Of a stretch of DNA of 16,351 nt, positions 7,451-14,864 are shown piece after piece; positions within the stretch are counted from its first letter, which is position 1; each line of letters starts with the position of its first letter. Made by a program: the position numbers and the translations under genes. The DNA comes from Desulfurococcales archaeon (GTDB lineage Archaea > Thermoproteota > Thermoprotei_A > Sulfolobales > AG1): positions 1 to 16,351 of the forward strand of contig JALXCO010000200.1 in NCBI GenBank assembly GCA_026990885.1. The letters run 5' to 3'. The notes below the pieces were generated by a model, which was not told the DNA's origin, did not search any database, and saw nothing but the letters and a program-made list of their open reading frames with translations.

Positions 7451-8824
7451 ATGGTAGAAATGAGCTCGTCTGAAAGAAAGTTTGATGTTGTTATAGTTGG
7501 CGCTGGTGTTGGGGGTTCTGCTGCTGCGTGGTACCTGTCAAGGATGGGGTATTCTGTTGCGTTGATTGATTCTAAGCCTTGGAATAGGGTTGGCGATAAG
7601 CCTTGTGGTGATGCTATAGGTAAGCATCATTTTGAGGAGCTGGGTATAGATCCTCCAAGGGGTGAGGAGCTTGATGGCTTGGTTAAGGGTATTCTTCTCT
7701 ATAGCCCTAGCGAGGAGGTTGTTTTGAGGATTGAGGGTGAGGGTTACGAGATCAATAGGGTTAAGTTTACTCAGAGGCTCATAAGGGAGGCCATGGATCG
7801 TGGTGCAGAGTATTTTGATTCCACAAATGCATCTCAGCCCATTATAGAGGATGGAGCTGTTAAGGGGGTAATAGCTGTTAGGAATGGTAGGAAGATTGTT
7901 TTCCGATCCCACGTGGTTATAGATTCCAGCGGCACGTCCAGAAGTATAGTTAGGAGGCTTCCGAGCGATTGGCCTATAAACGATCCTTTAAAGTCTGAGG
8001 AGGCCGAGATAGCTTTTAGAGAGATCAGAGAGCTTAAGGAGCCGATAGATGAGCCTGAATACATAAGAATATATGTCAACAGCAAGATCGCCCCTGGAGG
8101 TTACTGGTGGAACTTTCCGAAGAGCAACACAAACCTAACGAATGTAGGTCTGGGTGTTCAGGGCGGAATGGGCTATGATCACCCAAGGACGTATATGTAT
8201 AAATATATCTTGACCAGGCCTGAGTTCAAGAACTCTAGGCCTGTTGAGATCGGGGGAGCTTTGGTTCCGACTAGAAGACCCCCATACACAATGGCGTGGC
8301 ACGGCATAATGGTTGTGGGTGATGCAGGGTATGCTGTGAACCCGATACATGGCGGTGGGAAGGGTTCAGCTATGCTTTCGGCTAAGGCTGCGGCTATCGC
8401 TTTTGATAAGGCTTATGAGTCTGGCGACTTCTCTGCTAGGGGTCTATGGCTTATGAATAAGCTCTACATAGACTTCTACGGGGCCAAGCAGGCGTCTCTA
8501 GATATATTCAGGATATTCCTGCAGCATCTATCTGACGACGATATAGAGTTTGCTTTGCGCAAGAGAATTATGAAGGAGTCGGATCTCTATGAAACAAGCT
8601 CTACGGGCAAGATCAATAAGAGAAGTATCTCAGATAAATTAAGTAGGCTTATAGCTGCTTTAGGTAGGCCCAGTCTACTATTTAAGCTTATTGTTGTTGC
8701 CGACTATATGGATAAGGTTAGGTCCCTATATAGCCAGTATCCCGACACTCCGGAAGGCTTGAGGGCCTGGATGAGCAAGCTGGATGAGCTGTACGAGTCG
8801 TTCAGGAGAAGTATCTTTAAGTAG
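7451..8824 (+). CDS. Geranylgeranyl reductase (digeranylgeranylglycerophospholipid reductase)
   Basis: This FAD enzyme saturates the geranylgeranyl chains of archaeal ether lipids, the last steps of membrane-lipid core synthesis. At 457 residues it is close in length to the Sulfolobus acidocaldarius enzyme. The Rossmann FAD motif VGAGVGG is at 16-22. DSKPWNRVGDKPCGD (40-54) contains the conserved cysteine loop. PGGYWWNFP (215-223) is the family's substrate-cavity signature. GGALVPTRRP (268-277) and GDAGYAVNPIHGGGKGSAM (290-308) complete the flavin site. The start may be ATG 7451 or ATG 7460; a GGTGG motif favours 7460, three residues shorter. The last 8 bases overlap the convergent DHH gene. 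Mevalonate kinase lies 1 kb on, so two steps of one pathway are near each other. Confidence 0.94.
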   Translation: MVEMSSSERKFDVVIVGAGVGGSAAAWYLSRMGYSVALIDSKPWNRVGDKPCGDAIGKHHFEELGIDPPRGEELDGLVKGILLYSPSEEVVLRIEGEGYEINRVKFTQRLIREAMDRGAEYFDSTNASQPIIEDGAVKGVIAVRNGRKIVFRSHVVIDSSGTSRSIVRRLPSDWPINDPLKSEEAEIAFREIRELKEPIDEPEYIRIYVNSKIAPGGYWWNFPKSNTNLTNVGLGVQGGMGYDHPRTYMYKYILTRPEFKNSRPVEIGGALVPTRRPPYTMAWHGIMVVGDAGYAVNPIHGGGKGSAMLSAKAAAIAFDKAYESGDFSARGLWLMNKLYIDFYGAKQASLDIFRIFLQHLSDDDIEFALRKRIMKESDLYETSSTGKINKRSISDKLSRLIAALGRPSLLFKLIVVADYMDKVRSLYSQYPDTPEGLRAWMSKLDELYESFRRSIFK

Positions 8825-9827
8825 ATAGATCCTTGTGTAGCCTGTGCTTTATATATTCAACGATTTTTTCTATACCGCTATAAACGATCTCTTTAGGGAT
8901 CCTTCCTCCAGCAAGATGCGCGTGCCCCCCACCATTAAACAGTTTTTTGGCTAGTTCGTTGCATCGAATATCTCTTCTATCTGGATTCCTGGCCATAGCT
9001 ATACTTCCGGTTCTGTAGATAACTATTCCGAGATCCGCATCGCTGTTGCCTATTATCTGCTTTAGAGGCCTGTAGTAGTTGACTATGGGTTCGAGCACAC
9101 CTAGCCCTATCTTCATGTTGTTTACCCTAAAGACTCTCACGGTTTTATTGAAGTCTTCAAGATACTTTGTTTTTCTATCTTTCAGGTTCTGCCATACCAC
9201 CTCTAACCTATGGTTCCATAGTATCCCCTCCCTAAATAAGCCAACTATATAGGATGTGGTGATATCGATCTTTCCATAGCTGTATTTGGTGTACCTGATC
9301 ACATCCGTTAATGGCTCGGTCAGCGGGTGCTGGAGCTCGAGAAAGTCCGAGTCTCTGCTTAGTCTAGCGAGCATACTATATATATCTCTATACTTATCAT
9401 CCACAAGCCCATAGGCTATCTCTGTTGCTGTCTTCGATGTGTCTATTACTACTTCCTTCTCTATGTTTTCTGCTGATTCGTTAAGGGTGTTCAGGTTTTC
9501 ATTTTCCCATATATGGTGATCTATCCATACCAGCTTAAATCGGCATCTCTCATGCTTGCTGAGGTCTATTATATGATCTATAAGCTCAGGTGAGCCAGCC
9601 AGATCGGTTATGACCAGGTTTAGATCTCTGCTTTCTAGGCATCTGATCTTTATTGATTGAAACACTCTCAGCAGGTTCCTCTCTGAATAGTCTGTAGGGT
9701 ATATATATGCGTTATCAAAGATCCTCGACATTATCGCTGAGCTAGCTAAACCATCTATATCATCTTGGTGAAAGACTATGTGGGTTTCGCTACCGGGTGA
9801 AGAGATTGGTCTATTCTCCATAATCAT
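8817..9827 (-). CDS. DHH-family phosphoesterase
   Basis: This cytosolic protein of 336 residues probably hydrolyses phosphodiesters such as short oligonucleotides or cyclic nucleotides using two metal ions. Visible DHH motifs are VFHQDDIDGLAS (18-29), VITDLAG with D75, WIDHH with D103-H104-H105, and SRDSD (157-161). The C-terminal DHHA1-type domain ends in NGGGHAHLAGG (298-308), the GGGH substrate-binding loop. In motif I the position that is normally His immediately before DxDG's first spacer appears as Gln21, with His20 one place earlier. A GGAG motif in front lies 7 nt before the second in-frame ATG (9821) and only 1 nt before the ATG at 9827, so the true start is probably 9821. It is divergent from mevalonate kinase. 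The natural substrate is not identifiable. Confidence 0.84.
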   Translation of the reverse strand: MIMENRPISSPGSETHIVFHQDDIDGLASSAIMSRIFDNAYIYPTDYSERNLLRVFQSIKIRCLESRDLNLVITDLAGSPELIDHIIDLSKHERCRFKLVWIDHHIWENENLNTLNESAENIEKEVVIDTSKTATEIAYGLVDDKYRDIYSMLARLSRDSDFLELQHPLTEPLTDVIRYTKYSYGKIDITTSYIVGLFREGILWNHRLEVVWQNLKDRKTKYLEDFNKTVRVFRVNNMKIGLGVLEPIVNYYRPLKQIIGNSDADLGIVIYRTGSIAMARNPDRRDIRCNELAKKLFNGGGHAHLAGGRIPKEIVYSGIEKIVEYIKHRLHKDLST

Positions 9828-9873
9828 TCTCCAGCAAAATTATAGTTAGGTTATTGATAAACAATATTGGTGG
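9828..9873. promoter_or_regulatory. Short divergent promoter region
   Basis: Only 46 bp separate the starts of the DHH gene (leftward) and mevalonate kinase (rightward). The region is A/T-rich, with TATAG at 9841-9845 and TTATTGATAAAC at 9851-9862. These could serve as box A elements for the two directions, so the genes probably share or abut promoters. The assignment of each box is uncertain. Confidence 0.4.
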
Positions 9874-10914
9874 GTGTCTAGCATCACCGATATTGATGTC
9901 TGTAGTGATCATGGCTGTAGATGTGTGAAGGTTAGGTCGCCAGTTAAAGTTACCTTATTTGGCGAGCATGCCGTAGTGTATGGGTATCCAGCTATAGCTG
10001 TGGCTGTCAGCAAGTATATAGACTTCAAGATATGTCTGTGTAGTGGCTCTGGCGAGCTACGGGTTAGAAGTAGGATTGGGAGAGAGCAGCTAGTGGAATC
10101 TGCTGCTAGATCTTCTAGTAAGGAGTTTTCCTTCAACGATCGAAGACTTATATATGTGGCTGAAGCGGTTAACACCGCGTCGAGTGAGTTAGGCATTGAT
10201 GTGTCTAGATGTGCTATTAACGTGGATATCAACTCTGATCTTCCAAGCGGTGTTGGTTTAGGAACTTCCGCTTCTGTTTCATCTGGCATTGTTTATGGGG
10301 TTTTTAAGGCTTTTGGAAGGGATATAGATCCATATACCCTTGCCTCAGTATCTAGGAATGTGGAGATTAAGGTTCAGGGAGCCGCATCTCCTATGGATAC
10401 AGGCACTGTAAGTTTAGGGGGTGTAGTTATGGTTACTCCGAAGCTTTATAGAGCTTTAAGGAGGCTCGAGGTTGATAAGGATCTTTTCCTTGTTGTTGGA
10501 TATACACCAAAGAGAAAACTTACCTATGAAATGATCAATGTGGTTAGAGATAAGCTATCCAGTATAGGGAGACCTATAGAAATGATCTTTGAATCGATAG
10601 GCGAGATCTCTATCGCCGCCTCCCAGAAGCTGATTAACGGTGATCTCAGAGGGCTGCTAGAGCTAGTGAACTTGAATCAGAAGCTCCTTGAGGCTTTAGG
10701 TGTCGTGATCGATGAAACCAGGGATCTAGTAAAGGCCATGCTAGATCTAGGAGTTAAAGCGGCAAAAATGAGCGGAGGTGGTGGGGGAGGTGCTGTTTAT
10801 GGTTTGGTGGATTCATCCAGCAGAGCTAGAGAGGTGGCGAAGGAACTGGAGACTATGGGGTATGCCGCTTTCCCGGCTACAGTAAGCTATAGGGGTACTC
10901 ACGCGCTAGACTAG
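9874..10914 (+). CDS. mvk: Mevalonate kinase
   Basis: This GHMP kinase converts mevalonate and ATP to 5-phosphomevalonate, an early step of isoprenoid and archaeal lipid synthesis in the cytosol. Motif 1 (LFGEHAVVYGYPAIAVAV) is at 28-45. Motif 2, the ATP-binding loop LPSGVGLGTSAS, is at 123-134. E164 and the catalytic aspartate D175 (SPMD) follow, and motif 3 (KMSGGGGGGAVYG) is at 298-310. The listed GTG start gives 346 residues, slightly long for the family. A second in-frame GTG at 9925 would give a 329-residue protein beginning MKVRSPVKVTLFGEH, closer to typical archaeal N-termini. The extra 17 residues contain three cysteines and are not conserved as far as I know. Function is secure; the start is not. 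Confidence 0.93.
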   Translation: MSSITDIDVCSDHGCRCVKVRSPVKVTLFGEHAVVYGYPAIAVAVSKYIDFKICLCSGSGELRVRSRIGREQLVESAARSSSKEFSFNDRRLIYVAEAVNTASSELGIDVSRCAINVDINSDLPSGVGLGTSASVSSGIVYGVFKAFGRDIDPYTLASVSRNVEIKVQGAASPMDTGTVSLGGVVMVTPKLYRALRRLEVDKDLFLVVGYTPKRKLTYEMINVVRDKLSSIGRPIEMIFESIGEISIAASQKLINGDLRGLLELVNLNQKLLEALGVVIDETRDLVKAMLDLGVKAAKMSGGGGGGAVYGLVDSSSRAREVAKELETMGYAAFPATVSYRGTHALD

Positions 10915-10963
10915 AAGCCCTGGGTATTATTTATCTCCATTGGATGGGTAGCAATAATTTTAA

Positions 10964-10977
10964 AGTATATACTATAG
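10964..10977 (+). promoter_or_regulatory. TATA-like element of the M24-fold gene
   Basis: AGTATATACTATAG is centred about 30 nt before the ATG at 11003 in the 88-bp gap after mevalonate kinase. It suggests an independent transcript with a very short leader. Confidence 0.4.
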
Positions 10978-11002
10978 TAGCGAGTAAATAGGTTCCGTAT
11001 CT

Positions 11003-12139
11003 ATGTATATTGATAGAATGGAATTTAAAGATAAGATTGAGAGGCTTGTTGAGGAGCTCGAATCCAGGAATCTATACTTCGCTATTTTGAGATCTGATAG
11101 ATCTTTAAGGTATTTTACGGGATTAAAGACCGAGAGAAATATCGAGGATATACCCATATTGATAGTTACATCTCTGGGTGATTCAGCGCTGTTAATTAAC
11201 AGGTATGTATCTTCGAGCATGGATCACTATATAGACGAGCTTAGTGAGGTGTATGATATAGAGTTTTGGGAGGATCACAGCGATTACGTTGAGAAGCTTA
11301 AGTATCTAGCCAACAAGCTTGGGCTCTACTCGAGGGACGGCTTGGTTGATGACTATATGTTGCTTACGCATTTTTTAGAGATCAACGAGATAGTTTCCCC
11401 AGGGAAGGTATATAGTTTCTCACCTACATTCAGAAAGATTAAGAGAAGAAAGCGTATGTCTGAGGTTTTTAAGTTAACTAGATCCTCTGAGGCCGCCATC
11501 GGCATACTCGAAAAGATCAGTGATATCATCTCCCCAGGCATCTCTGAGAAGTTTCTCTATAGCCAGGTTAAGGCGTTGGTTGCGTCTGAGGGTTTAGAAC
11601 CAGGTTTTGAGCCGATCATTAGGTTTGGCGAGCATACAGTTAAGGATGTTCATCTCCCTACAGAACGTAGATTCCATGCGGATGATGTTGCGTCAGTAAC
11701 GTTGGCTATAGATTATAGGGGCTACTTTGTTCCCGTAACCTACTTCTATGTTGCGGGAGACCATGGCTTGTTTAAGGATATATATGATGCGTATACAGCG
11801 TGCATGGGGTCCCTGGTTAATGAGGCCAAGGCTGGTCAAAGGATCTCCTATATCTCTAACGTATTTGACTCCTGCGCTACCTCCTATCGGTTGGAGAGCA
11901 TATATAGTATAGATAGGGAGAAGGGCTTTGGTGTCGGCACCGAGTTCAGGGAGGATCCTATAGTTAGGAACGATAGATCAGAGCTGCTACTTGGCGGTGA
12001 AGCTATTACTATAGCTCCAATGGTTTTGGTGAAAAGTAAAAATGTTTTGCTGGGATTTAGATCTGCCGAAGCCATATACATAAATGACGATGGTGTCTCA
12101 TATATACATAGTCCTCCAGAGGATCTTGTAGTTGTTTAG
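11003..12139 (+). CDS. M24 (pita-bread fold) peptidase-like protein, probably catalytically inactive
   Basis: The 378-residue layout is that of an Xaa-Pro dipeptidase. A creatinase-like N-terminal domain covers about 7-145 and an M24 domain starts at the typical RMSEVFKLTRSSEAA (151-165). The family's five metal ligands look lost. VIDxG...SDITRT corresponds to SVTLAIDYRGYFVPVTYF (231-248), with no aspartate at the second site and a displaced one at the first. GHGVG is KGFGVG (308-311), so His becomes Phe. TIEPG is TIAPM (336-340), so Glu becomes Ala. RIEDT is RSAEA (353-357). The frame is intact, so this is a maintained pseudoenzyme rather than a decaying gene. It could bind peptides, as the M24-like domains of Spt16 do; that is inference. 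The ATG at 11003 is supported by a TATA-like box; M6 is an alternative. Confidence 0.78.
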   Translation: MYIDRMEFKDKIERLVEELESRNLYFAILRSDRSLRYFTGLKTERNIEDIPILIVTSLGDSALLINRYVSSSMDHYIDELSEVYDIEFWEDHSDYVEKLKYLANKLGLYSRDGLVDDYMLLTHFLEINEIVSPGKVYSFSPTFRKIKRRKRMSEVFKLTRSSEAAIGILEKISDIISPGISEKFLYSQVKALVASEGLEPGFEPIIRFGEHTVKDVHLPTERRFHADDVASVTLAIDYRGYFVPVTYFYVAGDHGLFKDIYDAYTACMGSLVNEAKAGQRISYISNVFDSCATSYRLESIYSIDREKGFGVGTEFREDPIVRNDRSELLLGGEAITIAPMVLVKSKNVLLGFRSAEAIYINDDGVSYIHSPPEDLVVV

Positions 12140-12153
12140 CTTTTCCAGTCTGC

Positions 12154-12161
12154 TTTAAATA
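12154..12161 (+). promoter_or_regulatory. TATA box before the 12182 small gene
   Basis: TTTAAATA, within CTTTAAATATTTT, is centred 24-25 nt before the TTG at 12182. This is the spacing expected for a leaderless archaeal start. It lies just after the M24-fold gene's stop. Confidence 0.5.
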
Positions 12162-12181
12162 TTTTCCCCAAGTATTACCAC

Positions 12182-12277
12182 TTGATCCTTTATATAGTAA
12201 TATATATTCTCGCTATATCGATTGTTTGGATCAGAATAGATAGATATATTTGGCTCCGCCCAGGTAGAAAGGGATAA
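12182..12277 (+). CDS. Probable small membrane protein of 31 residues
   Basis: I do not recognise this protein. A TTG codon opens a 31-codon frame ending in TAA. The first 17 residues (MILYIVIYILAISIVWI) form a single hydrophobic helix, and the tail RIDRYIWLRPGRKG is strongly basic, the pattern of a one-pass membrane protein with its C-terminus inside. The TTG lies 24-25 nt after a TATA box, as expected of a leaderless gene. The frame is open further upstream without an ATG. It sits alone in the 184-bp gap between the M24-fold gene and gar1. A/T-rich DNA readily encodes Ile and Tyr runs, so chance remains possible. Confidence 0.45.
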   Translation: MILYIVIYILAISIVWIRIDRYIWLRPGRKG

Positions 12278-12323
12278 CTTGTTTTAAGAGGTAATATCTG
12301 AGTATTTATTACGGGATTAACTG

Positions 12324-12596
12324 ATGAACCTTAGGTATCTAGGTAGAAGTATCCATCTGGTAAGCAGTAATCTGGTCGTTGATCTAGATAACCCATCCAA
12401 GGTGCCTCCCCTCTGGGTTAAGGTTTATGATTCTGAAAATAGGTATATCGGAGTACTGTTTGATGTTATTGGTCCGGTTAATGATCCTTTCGCGGTGGTT
12501 AGAGTTAAAAACCCATCGATCCACATAGAGAAAGGCGCAGACCTCTACTACCAGCCCAAAAAGAGATCGAGAACAGGGAAAGGTGGTAGATCTTGA
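12324..12596 (+). CDS. gar1: H/ACA ribonucleoprotein protein Gar1
   Basis: Gar1 joins Cbf5, Nop10 and L7Ae on H/ACA guide RNAs and assists rRNA pseudouridylation. The 90-residue product is the usual archaeal length. It shows the Gar1/Naf1 beta-barrel pattern: a strand with VKVYDSENRYIGVLFDVIGPVNDPFAVVRVK split between about 31 and 61, with the diagnostic GPVNDPFAVV, then a short basic tail (KKRSRTGKGGRS). Box A candidates are TTTTAAGAGG (12282-12291) and GGTAATATCT (12290-12299); no strong Shine-Dalgarno is seen. Its stop overlaps the TFB start by 4 bases, so the two genes are translationally linked. Gar1 next to TFB is a recurrent archaeal arrangement. Confidence 0.88.
   Translation: MNLRYLGRSIHLVSSNLVVDLDNPSKVPPLWVKVYDSENRYIGVLFDVIGPVNDPFAVVRVKNPSIHIEKGADLYYQPKKRSRTGKGGRS
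12581..12585 (+). promoter_or_regulatory. Shine-Dalgarno sequence that fixes the TFB start
   Basis: GGTGG inside the gar1 coding end lies about 7 nt before the TTG at 12593. It supports this unusual start codon and internal ribosome loading on the gar1-tfb message. Confidence 0.6.
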
Positions 12597-13546
12597 GCGA
12601 CACTGTAGCTAACAACGATTACAGGAATTTCAATAAGCTGCTAGAGGAAGGCAGACTGATATATGATGCCGATCGTGGAGAGTATATAGATACAGCTACT
12701 GGGCAGGTTATAGATGAGAGAGAGATATCTATAGCTAAGGACTGGAGGGAGTACTCGATTGAGGACTCATATATGAGGGCTAGGGCCGGTCCCCCCACAA
12801 CGAACATTGTGCATGACTACGGATTAACAACGTATGTAGATGGCTATGACCGTAAATCTAGGAAGATTAGGAGTCTTGTTAAAACTGTTAGAAAGCCCAC
12901 AGATTCTAAGGGGAGGAAGGAGCTTGAAGCCAAAAAGCTCATGAACGATGCGATCGGCAAGCTAGGTTTGCCTCAGTATGTTGCTGAAACATCTGGTCAG
13001 CTTATAAAAAAAGCTATAGCTAAAAATATGTTTAGAAAGAACACTATTAGAGCTGGTGTTGCATCCATAATCCTAGAGGTATGTAAGTGTTGCTCCATAC
13101 CTATAGATAAAAGGGTTATCTACGAGATCTTTGGGGTATCCGAGAAAGACGTATTCAACATGACGAAAAAAATGTCGCTGTCGGGACTATTTAATGAGGT
13201 CAGGAGAAACAGGGCAAATAAAGTTACCCAGAGCGGCGATACCATATCGAGTATATCTTCAGCTATATCATTTATATCTATGATCGCTTCAAAGGTAGGG
13301 TTCAACAGCGACATAGCTGTTCTAGGTGAGAGAATAGTTAAATCAAGCATTAAGGCTAATATAGTTAGCCTAACAGGCAAGAACCCTGTTGGGAGTGCTG
13401 CAGCAGCTCTATATCTCGCGTCTATAATTCTCGGTGATAAGAGGTCTCAGAGGGATATGGCTGATGCTTTGGATCTGTCTGAGGTCACTATAAGGAATAG
13501 ATATAGGGATCTGATTGATAATCTAGATATAATAATATATGTCTAA
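12593..13546 (+). CDS. tfb: Transcription initiation factor B (TFB) with degenerate zinc ribbon
   Basis: TFB binds TBP-DNA and recruits RNA polymerase to archaeal promoters. The 317-residue product has the full TFB architecture: an N-terminal ribbon region (about 12-40), B-reader/linker (GPPTTNIVHDYGLTTYVDGYD, 66-86 with its flanks) and two cyclin repeats (about 112-205 and 215-317). The last holds NPVGSAAAALYLASI and the helix-turn-helix RSQRDMADALDLSEVTIRNRY divided over 284-304. The ribbon framework is clear (LIYDADRGE, TGQVI, DWREYS). However, the four zinc cysteines align to N14, L17, D33 and T36. A C164-x-C166-C167 cluster lies in the first cyclin repeat. The start is TTG, overlapping gar1. 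It may be the main TFB of a lineage that lost zinc here, or a specialised paralog. Confidence 0.9.
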   Translation: MSDTVANNDYRNFNKLLEEGRLIYDADRGEYIDTATGQVIDEREISIAKDWREYSIEDSYMRARAGPPTTNIVHDYGLTTYVDGYDRKSRKIRSLVKTVRKPTDSKGRKELEAKKLMNDAIGKLGLPQYVAETSGQLIKKAIAKNMFRKNTIRAGVASIILEVCKCCSIPIDKRVIYEIFGVSEKDVFNMTKKMSLSGLFNEVRRNRANKVTQSGDTISSISSAISFISMIASKVGFNSDIAVLGERIVKSSIKANIVSLTGKNPVGSAAAALYLASIILGDKRSQRDMADALDLSEVTIRNRYRDLIDNLDIIIYV

Positions 13547-13550
13547 AAAA
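13545..13550 (-). terminator. T-tract just after the VWA gene
   Basis: On the minus strand six Ts occur within 10 nt of the VWA stop codon. Oligo-T tracts terminate transcription in archaea without a hairpin. The tract overlaps the TFB stop on the other strand. The call rests on base composition only. Confidence 0.3.
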
Positions 13551-13553
13551 TAT

Positions 13554-14864
13554 TCAGAACTCTACTATTTCTAGAAGCTCACCTGTGCTTAATCTAGTGA
13601 CCTTAAAGTATTTATAGCTTATTCTCTTCAGATCCGGATTGTCCCCCATAACCATTACGGTTATTAGATTTAGGTTCAGCTCCCTCAAACATTTCCTTAT
13701 AACGTTTTCGGCGATTCGATCCTCTCCATCTGTTATAATTATTATGTCTCCTATACCTTTAGCTTTAGAGTACTTCACGTCTTGGCACGCTACAACAATT
13801 GACCTGGTTATATCGGTTCCACCACCACTTTTTATTCGGGCCAGATAATCTATCAACCTGGTTATCTCGCTTGGCTTACCTTTCTTCGAAATTTTTATCA
13901 GAGAGTAAGGTGTTGAATCAAAGAACCTTAGAAGATACAGCCTATGCTCCTTTCTGGCTCTCATTAAGAGTGCCAGGGCTGTTGCTTTAGCCCACTTTAT
14001 TTTTTCCCCATCCATAGATCCGCTTTTGTCTAGAAGAACATATATGGGTCCCTGGCTCAACGGAAGCACTTTATTGTATATTAACAACTCTCCTTCGGCC
14101 AGCCTCGTATAGAAGTACTCCTGTGGATAGGCTAGCTCTGAGGGTACTAAGCGCTCTAGATCTGTACCCTCCTCGTAGCCCTCCAATTCTCCTCTAGGGC
14201 TCTTATATGTTTTCCTCTTGCTTTTCGGGCTCCAATCCGGTATCCATTGGAGTAGCTCGAGCAGTTTTCGCACATCTGTGTTTCTAGCCATCCGAATTAT
14301 ATCGGCTGAGCTATCCTCAATCTCCAATATGGAGCCTGTCCCGGCCTGAAGGCCCTGGGCGAGTGTCTCAAACCTATTTATATGCTCGATCTCGTTCTCG
14401 AGCTTTTTTGTGGCGTTTCTTATCGCCTCCTTCAGCTTCTCGTTTTTCGATTGCTGCTGTGTGTCTCCTTCGCTATCCTGGTTGTTTTCGGAGCTCTGCC
14501 CCTGATCGCTGCCGGAGCCTTCACCCATGGAATTTAGCTCTTGGAGAAGATGCTCTATGAAGCTTGCCCCTATTATTGTTGATCTTCCTGAGTTAGCTAT
14601 TGTATATACCCTGACCTTTCTCACGTCCTCGGATTTCATGAGTTCTCTTACGATGATGTAGTTTGTTTCGTTGGCTTTGGAAACCTCGGATAGCTGGATA
14701 AGCCGTGGGAATGGCAGGAAGAAGGTGTAGAATATATCTATTGCTGTATCTATATTTATGTCTCCACGGACCTTCGTGAACTTCTTTACTATTTCAAGAA
14801 CTCGTTCTCCTTTATACCTTACGAGAGGATCATCATAGTTAATGTTTTTAAGTACCCCAGGCAT
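13554..14864 (-). CDS. VWA-domain protein, MoxR partner (ViaA-like)
   Basis: This 436-residue cytosolic protein is probably the substrate-adaptor partner of the adjacent AAA+ ATPase. An alpha-helical N-terminal part (1-112) is followed by a hydrophilic linker rich in Ser, Gln, Asn and Gly (about 113-142). A helical segment (143-210) leads to a von Willebrand A domain (about 270-436). The MIDAS metal site is complete: DKSGSM (279-284), T350 in GGGTD, and D379 in ITDGED. No signal peptide or membrane segment is seen. Its ATG overlaps the stop of the upstream ATPase gene by one base (TAATG on the coding strand), so translation is probably coupled. Its 3' end is 7 bp from the TFB stop. The client protein is unknown. 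Confidence 0.86.
   Translation of the reverse strand: MPGVLKNINYDDPLVRYKGERVLEIVKKFTKVRGDINIDTAIDIFYTFFLPFPRLIQLSEVSKANETNYIIVRELMKSEDVRKVRVYTIANSGRSTIIGASFIEHLLQELNSMGEGSGSDQGQSSENNQDSEGDTQQQSKNEKLKEAIRNATKKLENEIEHINRFETLAQGLQAGTGSILEIEDSSADIIRMARNTDVRKLLELLQWIPDWSPKSKRKTYKSPRGELEGYEEGTDLERLVPSELAYPQEYFYTRLAEGELLIYNKVLPLSQGPIYVLLDKSGSMDGEKIKWAKATALALLMRARKEHRLYLLRFFDSTPYSLIKISKKGKPSEITRLIDYLARIKSGGGTDITRSIVVACQDVKYSKAKGIGDIIIITDGEDRIAENVIRKCLRELNLNLITVMVMGDNPDLKRISYKYFKVTRLSTGELLEIVEF

Noticed and set aside
10964..10973. Palindrome AGTATATACT before the M24-fold gene as an operator
   Set aside because: It coincides with the expected TATA box, and self-complementary A/T strings are common in this DNA.
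12319..12328. CTGATGA near the gar1 start as a C box of a C/D guide RNA
   Set aside because: The first base does not fit the C-box consensus, no paired D boxes at suitable spacing were found, and it overlaps the gar1 start codon.
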